Source: Nocardioides eburneiflavus
Lineage (GTDB): Bacteria > Actinomycetota > Actinomycetes > Propionibacteriales > Nocardioidaceae
Length of the DNA: 64,000 bases
NCBI RefSeq assembly: GCF_004785795.1
Contig: NZ_SRRO01000001.1
Location: 1,860,001-1,924,000, forward strand
Direction of reading: 5' to 3'
The position numbers were made by a program, and so were the translations under genes. The notes below the pieces were generated by a model, which did no database searches, was not told the DNA's origin, and was given only the letters and a program-made list of their open reading frames with translations. Position 1 is the first letter of the stretch. Each line of letters starts with the position of its first letter. Positions 53,431-63,338 of the stretch are shown here, in pieces.

Positions 53431-54142
53431 GTGCGCTGGCAGGCGGGTGACGGCCGGACCCTCCACGGGTGGCTGGGCGGGGACCCCGACGGAGCGCTGG
53501 TCGCCGTCCTGCACGGCTGCCCGGACACCCGGCACGTCGCGATGACCGGCGACGACGCCGCGCGCGGGGCCGGCGTACGCCTGCTGTGCATCAACCGTCC
53601 CGGCTACGGCGACTCCACCGTGCACCCGAGCTCGCACGGCAGCGTCGCCGACGACCTGACCGGGGTGGCCGCCGGGCCGTCGCACCGAGCCCATCGACCT
53701 CCTGGCCGCCGAGCTCTCGGCGGAGTTCCTCGCGTGGCGGGCGCGCGTCGACCCGCTCGATCCCGACGACGAGAGGCTCGCGCGCCGGTGGCTGGCGATG
53801 CTCCCGGAGCGCGACGCCGCGCTGGTCACGGCGCGCGGCGCGCCGGCGGTGGCGGCCTCGGTCCGGGAGGCGCTCACCTGTCCGGACGGCTACCTGCGCG
53901 ACGCGGCGCTGCTGCACCGGGAGTGGCAGCACGGTCCGGCCGAGGTCGCCTGTCCGGTCCGGGCGTGGTTCGGCGAGGACGACGACCGGTCGCCGGCCGA
54001 CGGCGCCTCCCGGCTGCTGGCCGGCTTCGCCGACCTCGAGGTCACGATCCGTCCCGCGACCAGCCACCTCGCCACCCTGGTGGCGCACTGGCCCGACGTG
54101 CTGGCGAGCCTGCCCGACCTGGTGGCCGTGCCGAGCAGCTGA
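53431..54142 (+). pseudogene. Decayed alpha/beta hydrolase
   Basis: From the GTG at 53431 the frame encodes an alpha/beta-hydrolase N-terminus (LHGCPDTRHVAMTGDDAA, then INRPGYGDST). Near 53670-53695 the similarity breaks and then continues in the next frame (EPIDLLAAELSAEFLAWR to the stop at 54142, with the late CPVRAWFGEDD segment). About 100 residues that should hold the G-x-S-x-G nucleophile elbow are missing. This is an internal deletion plus frameshift, so no active enzyme is made. It lies between two paralogous regulators. Confidence 0.7.
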
Positions 54143-54361
54143 TCAGCGGTCGACGGGGTCGCAGCCGCTGCCGTACCACTGGTCGCCGACGATCTGGATC
54201 CGGCAGTGGTGGTCGGTCGACGATGTCTCCGACACGGCCGGCGACGCGAGCAGGACCGACCCGAGGGCGGAGGCCGCGATGGCCACGATCCCGGCGGTGC
54301 GGAGGCGACGGTCGGTGCGCTCGTCGGCATGGGTGAACATCGTCTCGGCTGTCGTCGTCAT
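54143..54361 (-). CDS. Tiny secreted protein
   Basis: A 72-residue protein with a charged N-terminus (about 1-20), a signal-peptide or single-helix stretch (IVAIAASALGSVLLASPAVS), and a mature part of about 25 residues with two cysteines (HHCRIQ and GSGCDP). No family is recognised. The ATG follows GGGAGA. It is divergent from the CarH-like gene at 54474, across a 112-base region full of TGTCC motifs, and is probably controlled by it. Confidence 0.55.
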   Translation of the reverse strand: MTTTAETMFTHADERTDRRLRTAGIVAIAASALGSVLLASPAVSETSSTDHHCRIQIVGDQWYGSGCDPVDR

Positions 54362-54389
54362 CGCGTCTCCCGGGTCGTGCACTGCGGCT

Positions 54390-54451
54390 TGTCCACAGTT
54401 TGTCCACTGTTCGTGGACAACAAACACTAGGGACATGTCCATTGTTTGTCC
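54390..54451. promoter_or_regulatory. TGTCC repeat region between CarH-like gene and small secreted gene
   Basis: TGTCC occurs at 54390 and 54401 (11-bp period) and again at 54436 and 54447 (11-bp period), with inverted GGACA at 54415 and 54431. The unit TTGTCCAC pairs with GTGGACAA across 54400-54420. One cluster faces the small secreted gene, the other the CarH-like gene. This is the expected layout for autoregulation by a MerR-B12 repressor. Confidence 0.55.
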
Positions 54452-54473
54452 AAAGATGGGTACCCTTGGGGGC

Positions 54474-55337
54474 GTGTACACCGTCGGACGCACGGCAGAG
54501 CTCACCGGAGTGCCGCGCGAGACCCTCCGCAAGTGGGAGCAGCGCTACTCCGTGGTCGCGCCCGCGCGCACCCGGGGCAACTACCGGCTCTACGACGACG
54601 AGGCCGTCCGCCGCCTGTCGGTCATGCGCGACCTGGTCGACTCGGGCTGGTCGCCGCGGGAGGCCGCCCGGCGGGTGCTCGACGAGCCGGCCGGGGGCGT
54701 GAGCGTCCTGCCCGGCGCCGACTCGCCGCTCTCGCGCCACGACGAGCTCGCGGCCTGCGGCGAGGACTTCGACGTGGTGCGGCTCGAGAGCATGCTCGAC
54801 AAGGCCTTCGCCGAGGCCGACCTCGCCGTCGCGGTCGACGAGTGGCTGATGCCGTCGCTGGTCCGGCTCGGTGAGGCCTGGCAGCGCGGCACCGTCAGTG
54901 TCGCCGGCGAGCACTTCGTCAGCGCTGCCGTCCTGCGGCGGCTCTCCCAGGTCTTCCACCAGCTCCCGCACCCGGACGACACGGCGCCCCAGGTGATGGT
55001 CGGCCTCGCCCGCGGGTCACGGCACGAGCTCGGCGTGATGGCCTTCGCCATGGTGCTGCGCAGCCGCGGTGTACGCGTGACCTACCTCGGCGCCGACCTG
55101 CCCGTGGAGTCGTGGGTCGACACCGTACGCGCCCTCGAACCGGCCGCGGTCGTGCTCGCCGTGCCGACGGTCGAGGACCTGCCCGCGGTCCGCGAGGCGG
55201 TCCAGGCCATCTCGCCGCGGACCGCCGTCCTGCTCGGGGGCGCCCAGCAGGGGCGGGTGGAGGGTGCCGAGCAGCTCGGCCACCGCATCGGCGAGGCAGC
55301 AGCCGGCCTCGCCGACCGGCTCACCTCCGGCGGCTGA
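54474..55337 (+). CDS. CarH/LitR-type MerR-B12 regulator, paralog 2
   Basis: A 287-residue protein with the same layout as the product at 52553: MerR winged helix (residues 1-70), helical bundle, and B12-binding domain from about 170. The W136-x9-E146-H147 motif and H184 (RHELG) are intact, so light-sensitive adenosylcobalamin binding is predicted. The GTG start is 7 bases after a TACCCT -10-like element, again suggesting a leaderless mRNA. TGTCC repeats upstream are candidate operators. The two paralogs probably arose by duplication around the now-decayed hydrolase gene. Confidence 0.87.
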   Translation: MYTVGRTAELTGVPRETLRKWEQRYSVVAPARTRGNYRLYDDEAVRRLSVMRDLVDSGWSPREAARRVLDEPAGGVSVLPGADSPLSRHDELAACGEDFDVVRLESMLDKAFAEADLAVAVDEWLMPSLVRLGEAWQRGTVSVAGEHFVSAAVLRRLSQVFHQLPHPDDTAPQVMVGLARGSRHELGVMAFAMVLRSRGVRVTYLGADLPVESWVDTVRALEPAAVVLAVPTVEDLPAVREAVQAISPRTAVLLGGAQQGRVEGAEQLGHRIGEAAAGLADRLTSGG

Positions 55338-55341
55338 CGGG

Positions 55342-57051
<1,710 letters not shown>

Positions 57052-57083
57052 GAGTCCTCAGCGTACGCCGCGGGGCGGGCGCT

Positions 57084-57103
57084 GCCGACGTCAGGCCGTC
57101 GGC
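57084..57103 (-). terminator. Hairpin between frdD and fumA
   Basis: GCCGACG (57084-57090), six bases, and CGTCGGC (57097-57103) form a 7-bp perfect stem. It sits 20 bases beyond the frdD stop in the direction of transcription, so it may terminate or attenuate frd readthrough into the class I fumarase gene. Confidence 0.4.
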
Positions 57104-57124
57104 GGCCGGGTGGCCCACGGGGGA

Positions 57125-57472
57125 CTACGTCGCGCTGCCCAACATGTGCAGCGCCAGGAAGGCGCCGAGCAGAGCACCGCCGTAGCAGACGGCACCGACC
57201 AGGAACCGGTGCTTGACCTGCAGGCCGTCGTAGAGCGTGTAGCGGAACCGGTGGGCGGCATGGATCAGCATCAACACGTTGGCCCCGAACAGCACCAGGA
57301 ACGTGATCGGATGCCCGACGACGGCGGCGAGGTGCTCGTGGTCCGGAGGGTCGAGCCACCCGAGCGGGAACGCCAGCCCGAAGAGGAACGCCAGGACGGG
57401 CAGGATGACGGCCGCCATCACGCCGCCACCGCTGAACGCCAGCCACAGGAACGGCTCCACACGGAGCTTCAT
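57125..57472 (-). CDS. frdD: Fumarate reductase membrane anchor subunit D
   Basis: A 115-residue membrane protein with three helices (about 8-32, 48-70, 90-112), the size and topology of FrdD. It holds the FrdAB catalytic dimer on the membrane and helps form the quinol site. HAAHRFRYTLYDGLQVKH is a typical loop. The ATG overlaps the frdC stop (ATGA). No haem-ligand pattern is evident, in line with the haem-free E. coli-type enzyme. Confidence 0.87.
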   Translation of the reverse strand: MKLRVEPFLWLAFSGGGVMAAVILPVLAFLFGLAFPLGWLDPPDHEHLAAVVGHPITFLVLFGANVLMLIHAAHRFRYTLYDGLQVKHRFLVGAVCYGGALLGAFLALHMLGSAT

Positions 57473-57861
57473 CGTGTCACCAGCCAGTAGACGAGGACCG
57501 ACACGACGGCCAGGGCGGCGTACTGTGCCCCGATGATCACCGCGGGCGGCACCCGTCGTCCGCCCAGGTCGATCACCATCGCCTGCGGGGTGAGCGAGAA
57601 CCAGGTGATCGTGTGCAGGACGAGGAAGGCGAAGGCCACCGCGTTGAGCACGACCAGCCACGGCGACGTCGCCCAGGCCAGGAAGTCGGCGTACGCCGCG
57701 TCCCCCCGGCCCACGGCACGGACGAACAGCAGCAGGTAGAGCACCAGCCACGCGATGAACAGGCTGCTCAGCTCGCGCATCACGAACACGAAGTAGCTGG
57801 GCTTGCGCGTCCACCACAGCACCGGGACGCGCGGGTGGTAGCGGAGGTCCTCGGTGCTCAT
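57469..57861 (-). CDS. frdC: Fumarate reductase membrane anchor subunit C
   Basis: A 130-residue, three-helix membrane anchor (helices about 28-50, 65-85, 105-128). The N-terminal [20 protein letters not shown] and central [17 protein letters not shown] segments are typical of FrdC. With FrdD it forms the quinol-oxidising membrane part. It overlaps both frdB and frdD by ATGA, so it is tightly coupled in the operon. Confidence 0.9.
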   Translation of the reverse strand: MSTEDLRYHPRVPVLWWTRKPSYFVFVMRELSSLFIAWLVLYLLLFVRAVGRGDAAYADFLAWATSPWLVVLNAVAFAFLVLHTITWFSLTPQAMVIDLGGRRVPPAVIIGAQYAALAVVSVLVYWLVTR

Positions 57862-58604
57862 CGGCGCAACGCCCGGGGGAGGAGGAACATCTTCACCGAC
57901 TCCTGCGCGGCCTTGAGCTTGTAGCGCTGGATCGCGGCGGCCGGGTCGACGTGCTTGGGGCACACGCGGGTGCACTCACCGACGAACGTGCAGCCGTAGA
58001 CCCCCTCCTGCTCGATGAGCACGTCGAGGCGCTGGCGCGTGCCGTGGTCGCGGGAGTCGAGGTCGTAGCGTTCGGCGAGCGCGATCGCCGCCGGGCCGAT
58101 GAACTCCGGCTCGAGGCCGTAGACCGGGCACGCCGCGTAGCAGAGCATGCAGTTGATGCACATGCTGAACTGCTTGTAGGCGTCGAGCTCTTCCGGGCTC
58201 TGGAGGTACTCGCCCTCGTCCACGGGCTGTTCCTCGTCGCGGATGAGCCACGGCTTCACCCTCGGCAGCTTCTCCATGAAGTCGGTGATGTCGACCACCA
58301 GGTCCCGCACGACGGGGAAGTTGGACAGCGGTGCGACGTCCACCGGGCCGGGCGCGTAGTCGGACAGGAAGGTCGCACACGTGAGCCGGGGCTCACCGCC
58401 GACGTTCATGCCGCAGCTGCCGCAGATGCCCATCCGGCACGACCAGCGGAAGGAGAGCGTGGTGTCGACCTCGTTCTTGACGTGGTTGAGGCCGTCGAGC
58501 ACCGTCCACTCCTCCCGCAGCGGGACGTCGTACTCCTGCCACCCCGGCTCGGTGTCCTTGTCCGGCCGGTACCTCGCCACGCGAAGCCGGATGCTCTGCG
58601 ACAT
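57858..58604 (-). CDS. frdB: Fumarate reductase iron-sulfur subunit
   Basis: A 248-residue electron-transfer subunit with three clusters. The 2Fe-2S ligands are C56, C61, C64 and C76 ([11 protein letters not shown]...TC). The 4Fe-4S and 3Fe-4S ligands come from C149, C152, C155, C159 ([11 protein letters not shown]) and C205, C211, C215 ([11 protein letters not shown]). It passes electrons between quinol and the FAD of FrdA. It starts 3 bases after frdA and overlaps frdC. Confidence 0.94.
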   Translation of the reverse strand: MSQSIRLRVARYRPDKDTEPGWQEYDVPLREEWTVLDGLNHVKNEVDTTLSFRWSCRMGICGSCGMNVGGEPRLTCATFLSDYAPGPVDVAPLSNFPVVRDLVVDITDFMEKLPRVKPWLIRDEEQPVDEGEYLQSPEELDAYKQFSMCINCMLCYAACPVYGLEPEFIGPAAIALAERYDLDSRDHGTRQRLDVLIEQEGVYGCTFVGECTRVCPKHVDPAAAIQRYKLKAAQESVKMFLLPRALRR

Positions 58605-58607
58605 GCG

Positions 58608-60374
58608 TCACCTCCCGTAGACCCGCTCGCCGGGCGGCCAGCGCGTGATCGTGACCGGTTGCTGCGAGACCAGCGGTGCCCCGTCGTCGCCGCGGTGGAC
58701 GAGGTGGTGGACGAGGAACCGCTCGTCGTCGCGGTCGGGGAAGTCCGTGCGCTGGTGCGCCCCCCTCGACTCCTCGCGCCTCACCCCGGAAGCCAGGATG
58801 CACTCGGCGACATCGAGCATGTTCGCCGCCTCCAGGGACGCCACCAGCTCGGTGTTGAAGACCTGGCTGGTGTCCCGGACCCCGACGCGAGTGACCCGCT
58901 CCTGGAGGCCGCGGAGCACGTCCACCCCTTTCGACAGCCCAGGGCCCGTGCGGTAGATGCCGGCGGCCTCCTCCATCGCCTCCTGCATCTCCGCGCGGAT
59001 CGCCGCGATCGCGTCGTCCCTCGGGGCCTCGCCCCGGACGTCGCGCTCGATGCGCCGCACCTCGTCGGCGGCCTGGCCGCGGATCGCCCGGGCGACGAGG
59101 CCGTCGGCGCGCGGGACGGACGCGGCGTACGCGGCGGCCGCCCGCCCCGCACGTGCGCCGAAGACCAGGCACTCGGGGAGCGAGTTGGAGCCGAGCCGGT
59201 TGGCGCCGTTGATGCTGACGCACGCCGTCTCGCCGGCGGCGTAGAGGCCCTCGAGCGGGGTCGCCCCGTCGATGTCGGTGTGGACGCCGCCCATCATGTA
59301 GTGGACCACCGGGCGCACGGGGATCAGGTCGGTCACCGGGTCGATGCGCTCGTACTTCAGGCACAGCTCGCGGACGAACGGCAGCTTTGCGTCGATCAGC
59401 TTCGCGCCGAGGTGGCGGAGGTCGAGGTGGACCACCGAGCCGTACGGCGTCTCGATGGTGCGTCCCTTCTCCTCCTCGTGCACGAACGCCTGCGACAACC
59501 GGTCGCGCGGGCCGAGCTCCATGCTGCGCAGCTGCGGCTCCGGTGTCGGCGTGCCGAGGTCGTAGTCCTGGAGGTAGCGGTAGCCGTCCTTGTTCAGCAG
59601 CCAGGCGCCCTCCGCGCGGGTCGCCTCGGTGATCAGGATGCCGGTGAAGGGGAGGCCGGTGGGGTGGTACTGGACGAACTCCATGTCCTTGAGCGGAGCG
59701 CCCGCCCGGTAGGCGAGCGACATCCCGTCGCCGGTGTTGATGTTGGCGTTGGTGGTGAATGGGAAGACCTTGCCGCAGCCGCCGGTCGCAAGGATCACCG
59801 CCCGCGCGGCGATGGCCCGGATGCGTCCGGTGCGCAGCTCGACGGCCACCAGCCCGTGGACCCGACCGTCGTCGACCAGCAGACGGGTCACGAACCACTC
59901 GTCGTACCGGGTGACGGCGGGGTACTTCAACGAGGTCTGGAACAGCGCGTGCAGCATGTGGAAACCGGTCTTGTCAGCGGCGAACCACGTCCGCATCTTC
60001 TTCATGCCCCCGAAGGCGCGCACCGCGACGCGGCCGTCGGGTTGACGGCTCCAGGGGCAGCCCCAGTGCTCGAGCTGCAGCAGCTCGCGAGGCGCCTCGT
60101 GGACGAACGCCTCGATCGCCTCCTGGTCGCCGAGCCAGTCGCTGCCCGAGATCGTGTCGTAGATGTGCTCGTCGATCGTGTCGTCCCCGGCGATCACCCC
60201 CGCCGCACCGCCCTCGGCCGAGACCGTGTGGCTGCGCATCGGGTAGACCTTGGAGACCACGGCCACGTCGAGGGCCGGCTCGGCCTCGGCGATCGCGATG
60301 GCGGCGCGCAGGCCGGCGGCACCCCCGCCCACCATCAGCACGTCGTGAGTGGCGACCACCAGGTCGTCACTCAC
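58608..60374 (-). CDS. frdA: Fumarate reductase flavoprotein subunit
   Basis: A 588-residue catalytic subunit that reduces fumarate to succinate (or the reverse). The FAD fold is at residues 14-30 ([17 protein letters not shown]), the covalent-FAD histidine is H49 in [10 protein letters not shown], and the active-site segments are [18 protein letters not shown] and [13 protein letters not shown]. With the two short haem-free anchors the set is E. coli FrdABCD-like, as also found in M. tuberculosis. The start is ATG 60372-60374. It overlaps the small upstream gene by 8 bases. Confidence 0.94.
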   Translation of the reverse strand: MSDDLVVATHDVLMVGGGAAGLRAAIAIAEAEPALDVAVVSKVYPMRSHTVSAEGGAAGVIAGDDTIDEHIYDTISGSDWLGDQEAIEAFVHEAPRELLQLEHWGCPWSRQPDGRVAVRAFGGMKKMRTWFAADKTGFHMLHALFQTSLKYPAVTRYDEWFVTRLLVDDGRVHGLVAVELRTGRIRAIAARAVILATGGCGKVFPFTTNANINTGDGMSLAYRAGAPLKDMEFVQYHPTGLPFTGILITEATRAEGAWLLNKDGYRYLQDYDLGTPTPEPQLRSMELGPRDRLSQAFVHEEEKGRTIETPYGSVVHLDLRHLGAKLIDAKLPFVRELCLKYERIDPVTDLIPVRPVVHYMMGGVHTDIDGATPLEGLYAAGETACVSINGANRLGSNSLPECLVFGARAGRAAAAYAASVPRADGLVARAIRGQAADEVRRIERDVRGEAPRDDAIAAIRAEMQEAMEEAAGIYRTGPGLSKGVDVLRGLQERVTRVGVRDTSQVFNTELVASLEAANMLDVAECILASGVRREESRGAHQRTDFPDRDDERFLVHHLVHRGDDGAPLVSQQPVTITRWPPGERVYGR

Positions 60375-60594
60375 CCCGTAGCTCCTCGTCGACCAGGACC
60401 CGGCCGTGGTGGGTGACGACCTGGTTGTGGACGCTGCCGTCGTGGAACTCCTCGCGGTGGGTGTGGCACCCGCACGCGAATCGGACGTCTCGCGTCGTCA
60501 GCCCCTGGAGGTCCTCGGTGAGGAGCTCCTCGCCGTCCTTGACCTTGCCGCATGGCGCGGTCCTCGCCTCGAACCTGCTCGCGGTGGTCGTCAC
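60367..60594 (-). CDS. Small Cys/His-rich protein heading the frd operon
   Basis: A 75-residue cytoplasmic protein with no recognised family. It has an isolated Cys15 (APCGK), a C-x-C-x-T-H cluster ([12 protein letters not shown]) and further His residues (VTHHGR), which could bind a metal or cluster. The GTG start follows AGGAGG 6-11 bases upstream, the best ribosome-binding site in this operon. Its end overlaps frdA by 8 bases, so it is translated with the reductase and may regulate, mature or protect it. That role is inference. Confidence 0.65.
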   Translation of the reverse strand: MTTTASRFEARTAPCGKVKDGEELLTEDLQGLTTRDVRFACGCHTHREEFHDGSVHNQVVTHHGRVLVDEELRGE

Positions 60595-60698
60595 GGCGCA
60601 CCTCCTGCACCGGAGCGCGGGCTGACGCGCCCCTACCTCCCTCCAGATTCCTCCTCGCGGCGCGGAATGGGAAGGGGGAAACGAGGTGCCCGCGCTTC

Positions 60699-61085
60699 CT
60701 ACGCCCGATCGTCCGGGTCGCCCGACCCGCCCTCGAGCTCGCGCTTCTTCTGCTCCGCGGCCCGGCGGCGCTGCTCCTCGGCACGCTCACGCACCTTCTT
60801 CAGGAACTCCTCGTCCGCGGCGGGGTCCGAGGCCGCGAACCGGCCCGGGCGGTCGTACTCCGGGAACGCGCTCGCGCTCCGCTCGTGCGGCCCGGTGCGC
60901 CGCGGACCCCGTACGGGTCGGCCGGCGACCAGCCAGGCGATCGAGCCGATGAAGGGGAAGAACAGGATGAGGAGGATCCACCACACCTTGCCGAGGTGGC
61001 GGACCTCGTCCTCGCGGCTGGTGATCGCCTGGACCAGGCAGAACACGGCCAGCACGAGTGGCACCAGGTAGAGAGCGATCCGCAC
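60699..61085 (-). CDS. PLDc_N-domain membrane protein
   Basis: A 128-residue protein with two transmembrane helices (about 3-20 and 33-55) and the PLDc_N signature HLGKVWWILLILFFPFIGSIAWLVAGRP, named after the N-terminus of cardiolipin synthases but common in standalone actinobacterial proteins. The C-terminal 60 residues are charged, with a Lys/Arg/Glu-rich coiled-coil-like end. The function is unknown. The GTG at 61083-61085 is chosen because the hydrophobic helix begins right after it. Confidence 0.75.
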   Translation of the reverse strand: MRIALYLVPLVLAVFCLVQAITSREDEVRHLGKVWWILLILFFPFIGSIAWLVAGRPVRGPRRTGPHERSASAFPEYDRPGRFAASDPAADEEFLKKVRERAEEQRRRAAEQKKRELEGGSGDPDDRA

Positions 61086-61203
61086 GTCGAGACCCCCGCA
61101 GGTCGGCCCGGCCGGGGCCCGGGCGTCGGGGACCACCCGCCGCGGCGGCAGCGTACCGCCCGGCGAGGGATGCCGTGGCCGGTTGGCGCGAACACCTCGG
61201 ATT

Positions 61204-61261
61204 CATCGGTCTGATGCAAACCGGACATTCGGGAGTAGCCTCCGGTGCAACGGGACCGATG
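61204..61261. other. Long imperfect hairpin upstream of the ABC operon
   Basis: CATCGGTC (61204-61211) pairs with GACCGATG (61254-61261), and inside it TGC-AA-ACCGGA (61215-61225) pairs with TCCGGTGCA (61241-61249). The result is a 17-bp interrupted stem with a 15-base loop. It lies 64 bases before the binding-protein gene in a 240-base gap that otherwise shows no gene. It may be a 5' leader structure, an operator, or both. No known riboswitch is recognised. Confidence 0.4.
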
Positions 61262-61325
61262 AGGCTCCGCCCGGCGCTCCCGCCGCATCTCGGACCAGCT
61301 GACGGACTGCACTCCTGGAGGTCAC

Positions 61326-62450
61326 GTGAACACCCGCAAGGCACTCATCTCCCTCGCCGCGACGGCGACCCTCCTGTCGGCCGCCGCGTGCGCGGCCCCC
61401 GAGCAGGAGTCCGACACCACCACCGAGAGCGGTGTCGACGCGGCGACCGCCACCTCGAGCGAGGACTTCGGCGGCATGGAGGAGCTCATCGCGGCCGCCC
61501 AGGACGAGGGCGAGCTCAACGTCATCGCGCTGCCCCCGGACTGGGCCAACTACGGCGAGATCATCTCGACGTTCGAGGAGAAGTACGACATCGAGGTCAA
61601 CTCCGACCAGCCCGACGCCGCCTCGCAGGACGAGATCAACGCCGCCAACGACCTGGCCGGCACCGACCGCGCACCCGACGTGTTCGACCTGGGCCAGTCC
61701 GTGGCCCTGGCCAACACCGACATGTTCGCGCCCTACCAGGTCGAGACGTGGGACGACATCCCCGACGAGTTCAAGGACCCGGACGGCGCCTGGGTCAACG
61801 ACTACGGCGGCTACATGTCGATCGGCTACGACTCCGCCGTCGTGCCGGACGTGACGTCGGTGGCCGACCTCCTCGGGCCGGAGTTCAAGGGCAAGGTCGC
61901 GCTCAACGGCGACCCGACCCAGGCCGGTGCGGCGTTCAGCGGCGTGATGATGGCGGCGATCGCCAACGGCGGCTCGGCCGACGACATCGCTCCCGGCGTC
62001 GACTTCTTCGCCGACCTCAAGGCCGCCGGCAACTTCCTCACCGTCGACCCCGACTCGACCACGATCGAGCAGGGCACCACGCCCGTCGTCATCGACTGGG
62101 ACTACCTCGGTGCTGCCGCGGCCGCCAACGTCGACACGTGGAAGACCGTCGTGCCCGAGGAGGCGGTCGTCGCGGGCTACTACTTCCAGGCGATCAACGC
62201 CGACGCGCCGCACCCGGCCGCCGCACGCCTGTGGCAGGAGTTCCTCTACAGCGACGAGGGCCAGAACCTCTGGCTCAAGGGCGGCGCCCGCCCGGTCCGC
62301 GGTGACGCCATGGCGGAGGCCGGAACGATCGACGAGGAGCTGTGGGGGGCCCTCCCCGAGGTCAGCGGCGAGCCGGTCATCCCGACCGACGAGCAGACCG
62401 TGACCGCCGGCGAGTACCTCGCCGAGAACTGGTCCAAGGCCATCCGCTGA
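61326..62450 (+). CDS. ABC transporter substrate-binding lipoprotein (polyamine/iron type)
   Basis: A 374-residue solute-binding protein with a lipoprotein signal (LLSAAAC, C22) and the SBP_bac_8-like fold of polyamine, thiamine and iron binders: ELNVIALPPDWANYGEIISTFEEKY and DYGGYMSIGYDS. The ligand is not deducible. The GTG follows GGAGG by 4 bases. It is the first gene of an importer whose two permeases follow; the ATPase gene may lie beyond the window edge. Confidence 0.87.
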   Translation: MNTRKALISLAATATLLSAAACAAPEQESDTTTESGVDAATATSSEDFGGMEELIAAAQDEGELNVIALPPDWANYGEIISTFEEKYDIEVNSDQPDAASQDEINAANDLAGTDRAPDVFDLGQSVALANTDMFAPYQVETWDDIPDEFKDPDGAWVNDYGGYMSIGYDSAVVPDVTSVADLLGPEFKGKVALNGDPTQAGAAFSGVMMAAIANGGSADDIAPGVDFFADLKAAGNFLTVDPDSTTIEQGTTPVVIDWDYLGAAAAANVDTWKTVVPEEAVVAGYYFQAINADAPHPAAARLWQEFLYSDEGQNLWLKGGARPVRGDAMAEAGTIDEELWGALPEVSGEPVIPTDEQTVTAGEYLAENWSKAIR

Positions 62451-63328
62451 GCACGACCACGGCGAAGGGGGGCACGGGCCGGCGGTTCGCCGTCGGCCCG
62501 TCCCTTCCGCTGCTCCCGTTCCTGCTCTTCGTCCTGGTCTTCCTCGTGGTCCCGACGCTGACGGTCGTCGTCGGCGCCTTCCAGGACGAGGACGGCCGCC
62601 CGACGCTGGGCAACCTCGAGGCGCTCACCAGCGAGGCCGCGCTCACCGCGCTCAGGGGCTCGCTGATCCTGTCCGCATCGACGGCACTGATCGGCGCCGT
62701 GCTCGGCGCCCTCCTGGCGTACCTCATCGTCTCGATGCCCCCACAGGCCCTCATGCGTCGAGCGACGCTGGCCGTCAGCGGAGTGCTCGCGCAGTTCGGC
62801 GGGGTCGTGCTGGCCTTCGCCTGGATCGCGACGATCGGACCCGTCGGCGTGGTCACCAACGCGGTGCTCGAGCTCACCGGCGCCAACCTCTACGGCACGG
62901 GGTGGCTCTTCGGCCTGCCGGGCCTCATCGTCGTCTACTCCTACTTCCAGATCCCCCTAATGGTGATCGTCTTCGCCCCGGCCTTCGAGGGCCTCCGGCC
63001 GCAGTGGCGCGAGGCTGCGATCAACCTCGGCGCGAGCACCTGGGACTACTGGCGCCACGTCGCCATCCCACTGCTCCGGCCCGCCTTCCTCGGCGCCGTG
63101 CTGCTGCTGTTCGCCAACGCGTTCGCGGCGTACGCCACTGCAGCCGTGCTGGTCAGCCAGGGGCAGCCGATCGTGCCGCTCATGATCCGCCAGGCCATCA
63201 CCAGCGAGGTGCTGCTCGGCCAGGCCAACGTCGGCTTCGCGCTCGCGCTGGAGATGATCGTGGTGGTGACGCTGGTGATGGTGGGCTACAACGTGCTGCT
63301 GAAGCGGACGTCGCGGTGGATGCGATGA
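62447..63328 (+). CDS. ABC transporter permease (PotB-like), CTG start
   Basis: A 293-residue inner-membrane permease with six helices and the EAA loop EAAINLGASTWDYWRHVAIP near residue 190. The reading frame has no ATG or GTG before the first helix other than upstream codons inside the binding-protein gene. A CTG at 62447 overlapping the upstream stop (CTGA) is the most likely start and gives a short charged N-terminus. It pairs with the following permease to form the channel. Confidence 0.82.
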   Translation: MSTTTAKGGTGRRFAVGPSLPLLPFLLFVLVFLVVPTLTVVVGAFQDEDGRPTLGNLEALTSEAALTALRGSLILSASTALIGAVLGALLAYLIVSMPPQALMRRATLAVSGVLAQFGGVVLAFAWIATIGPVGVVTNAVLELTGANLYGTGWLFGLPGLIVVYSYFQIPLMVIVFAPAFEGLRPQWREAAINLGASTWDYWRHVAIPLLRPAFLGAVLLLFANAFAAYATAAVLVSQGQPIVPLMIRQAITSEVLLGQANVGFALALEMIVVVTLVMVGYNVLLKRTSRWMR

Positions 63329-63338
63329 GGTGGACGAG

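Noticed and set aside
57951..60416. An 821-codon plus-strand open frame across the frdA/frdB region
   Set aside because: It is an exact antisense shadow of the flavoprotein and iron-sulfur subunits, whose cofactor motifs are intact on the minus strand.
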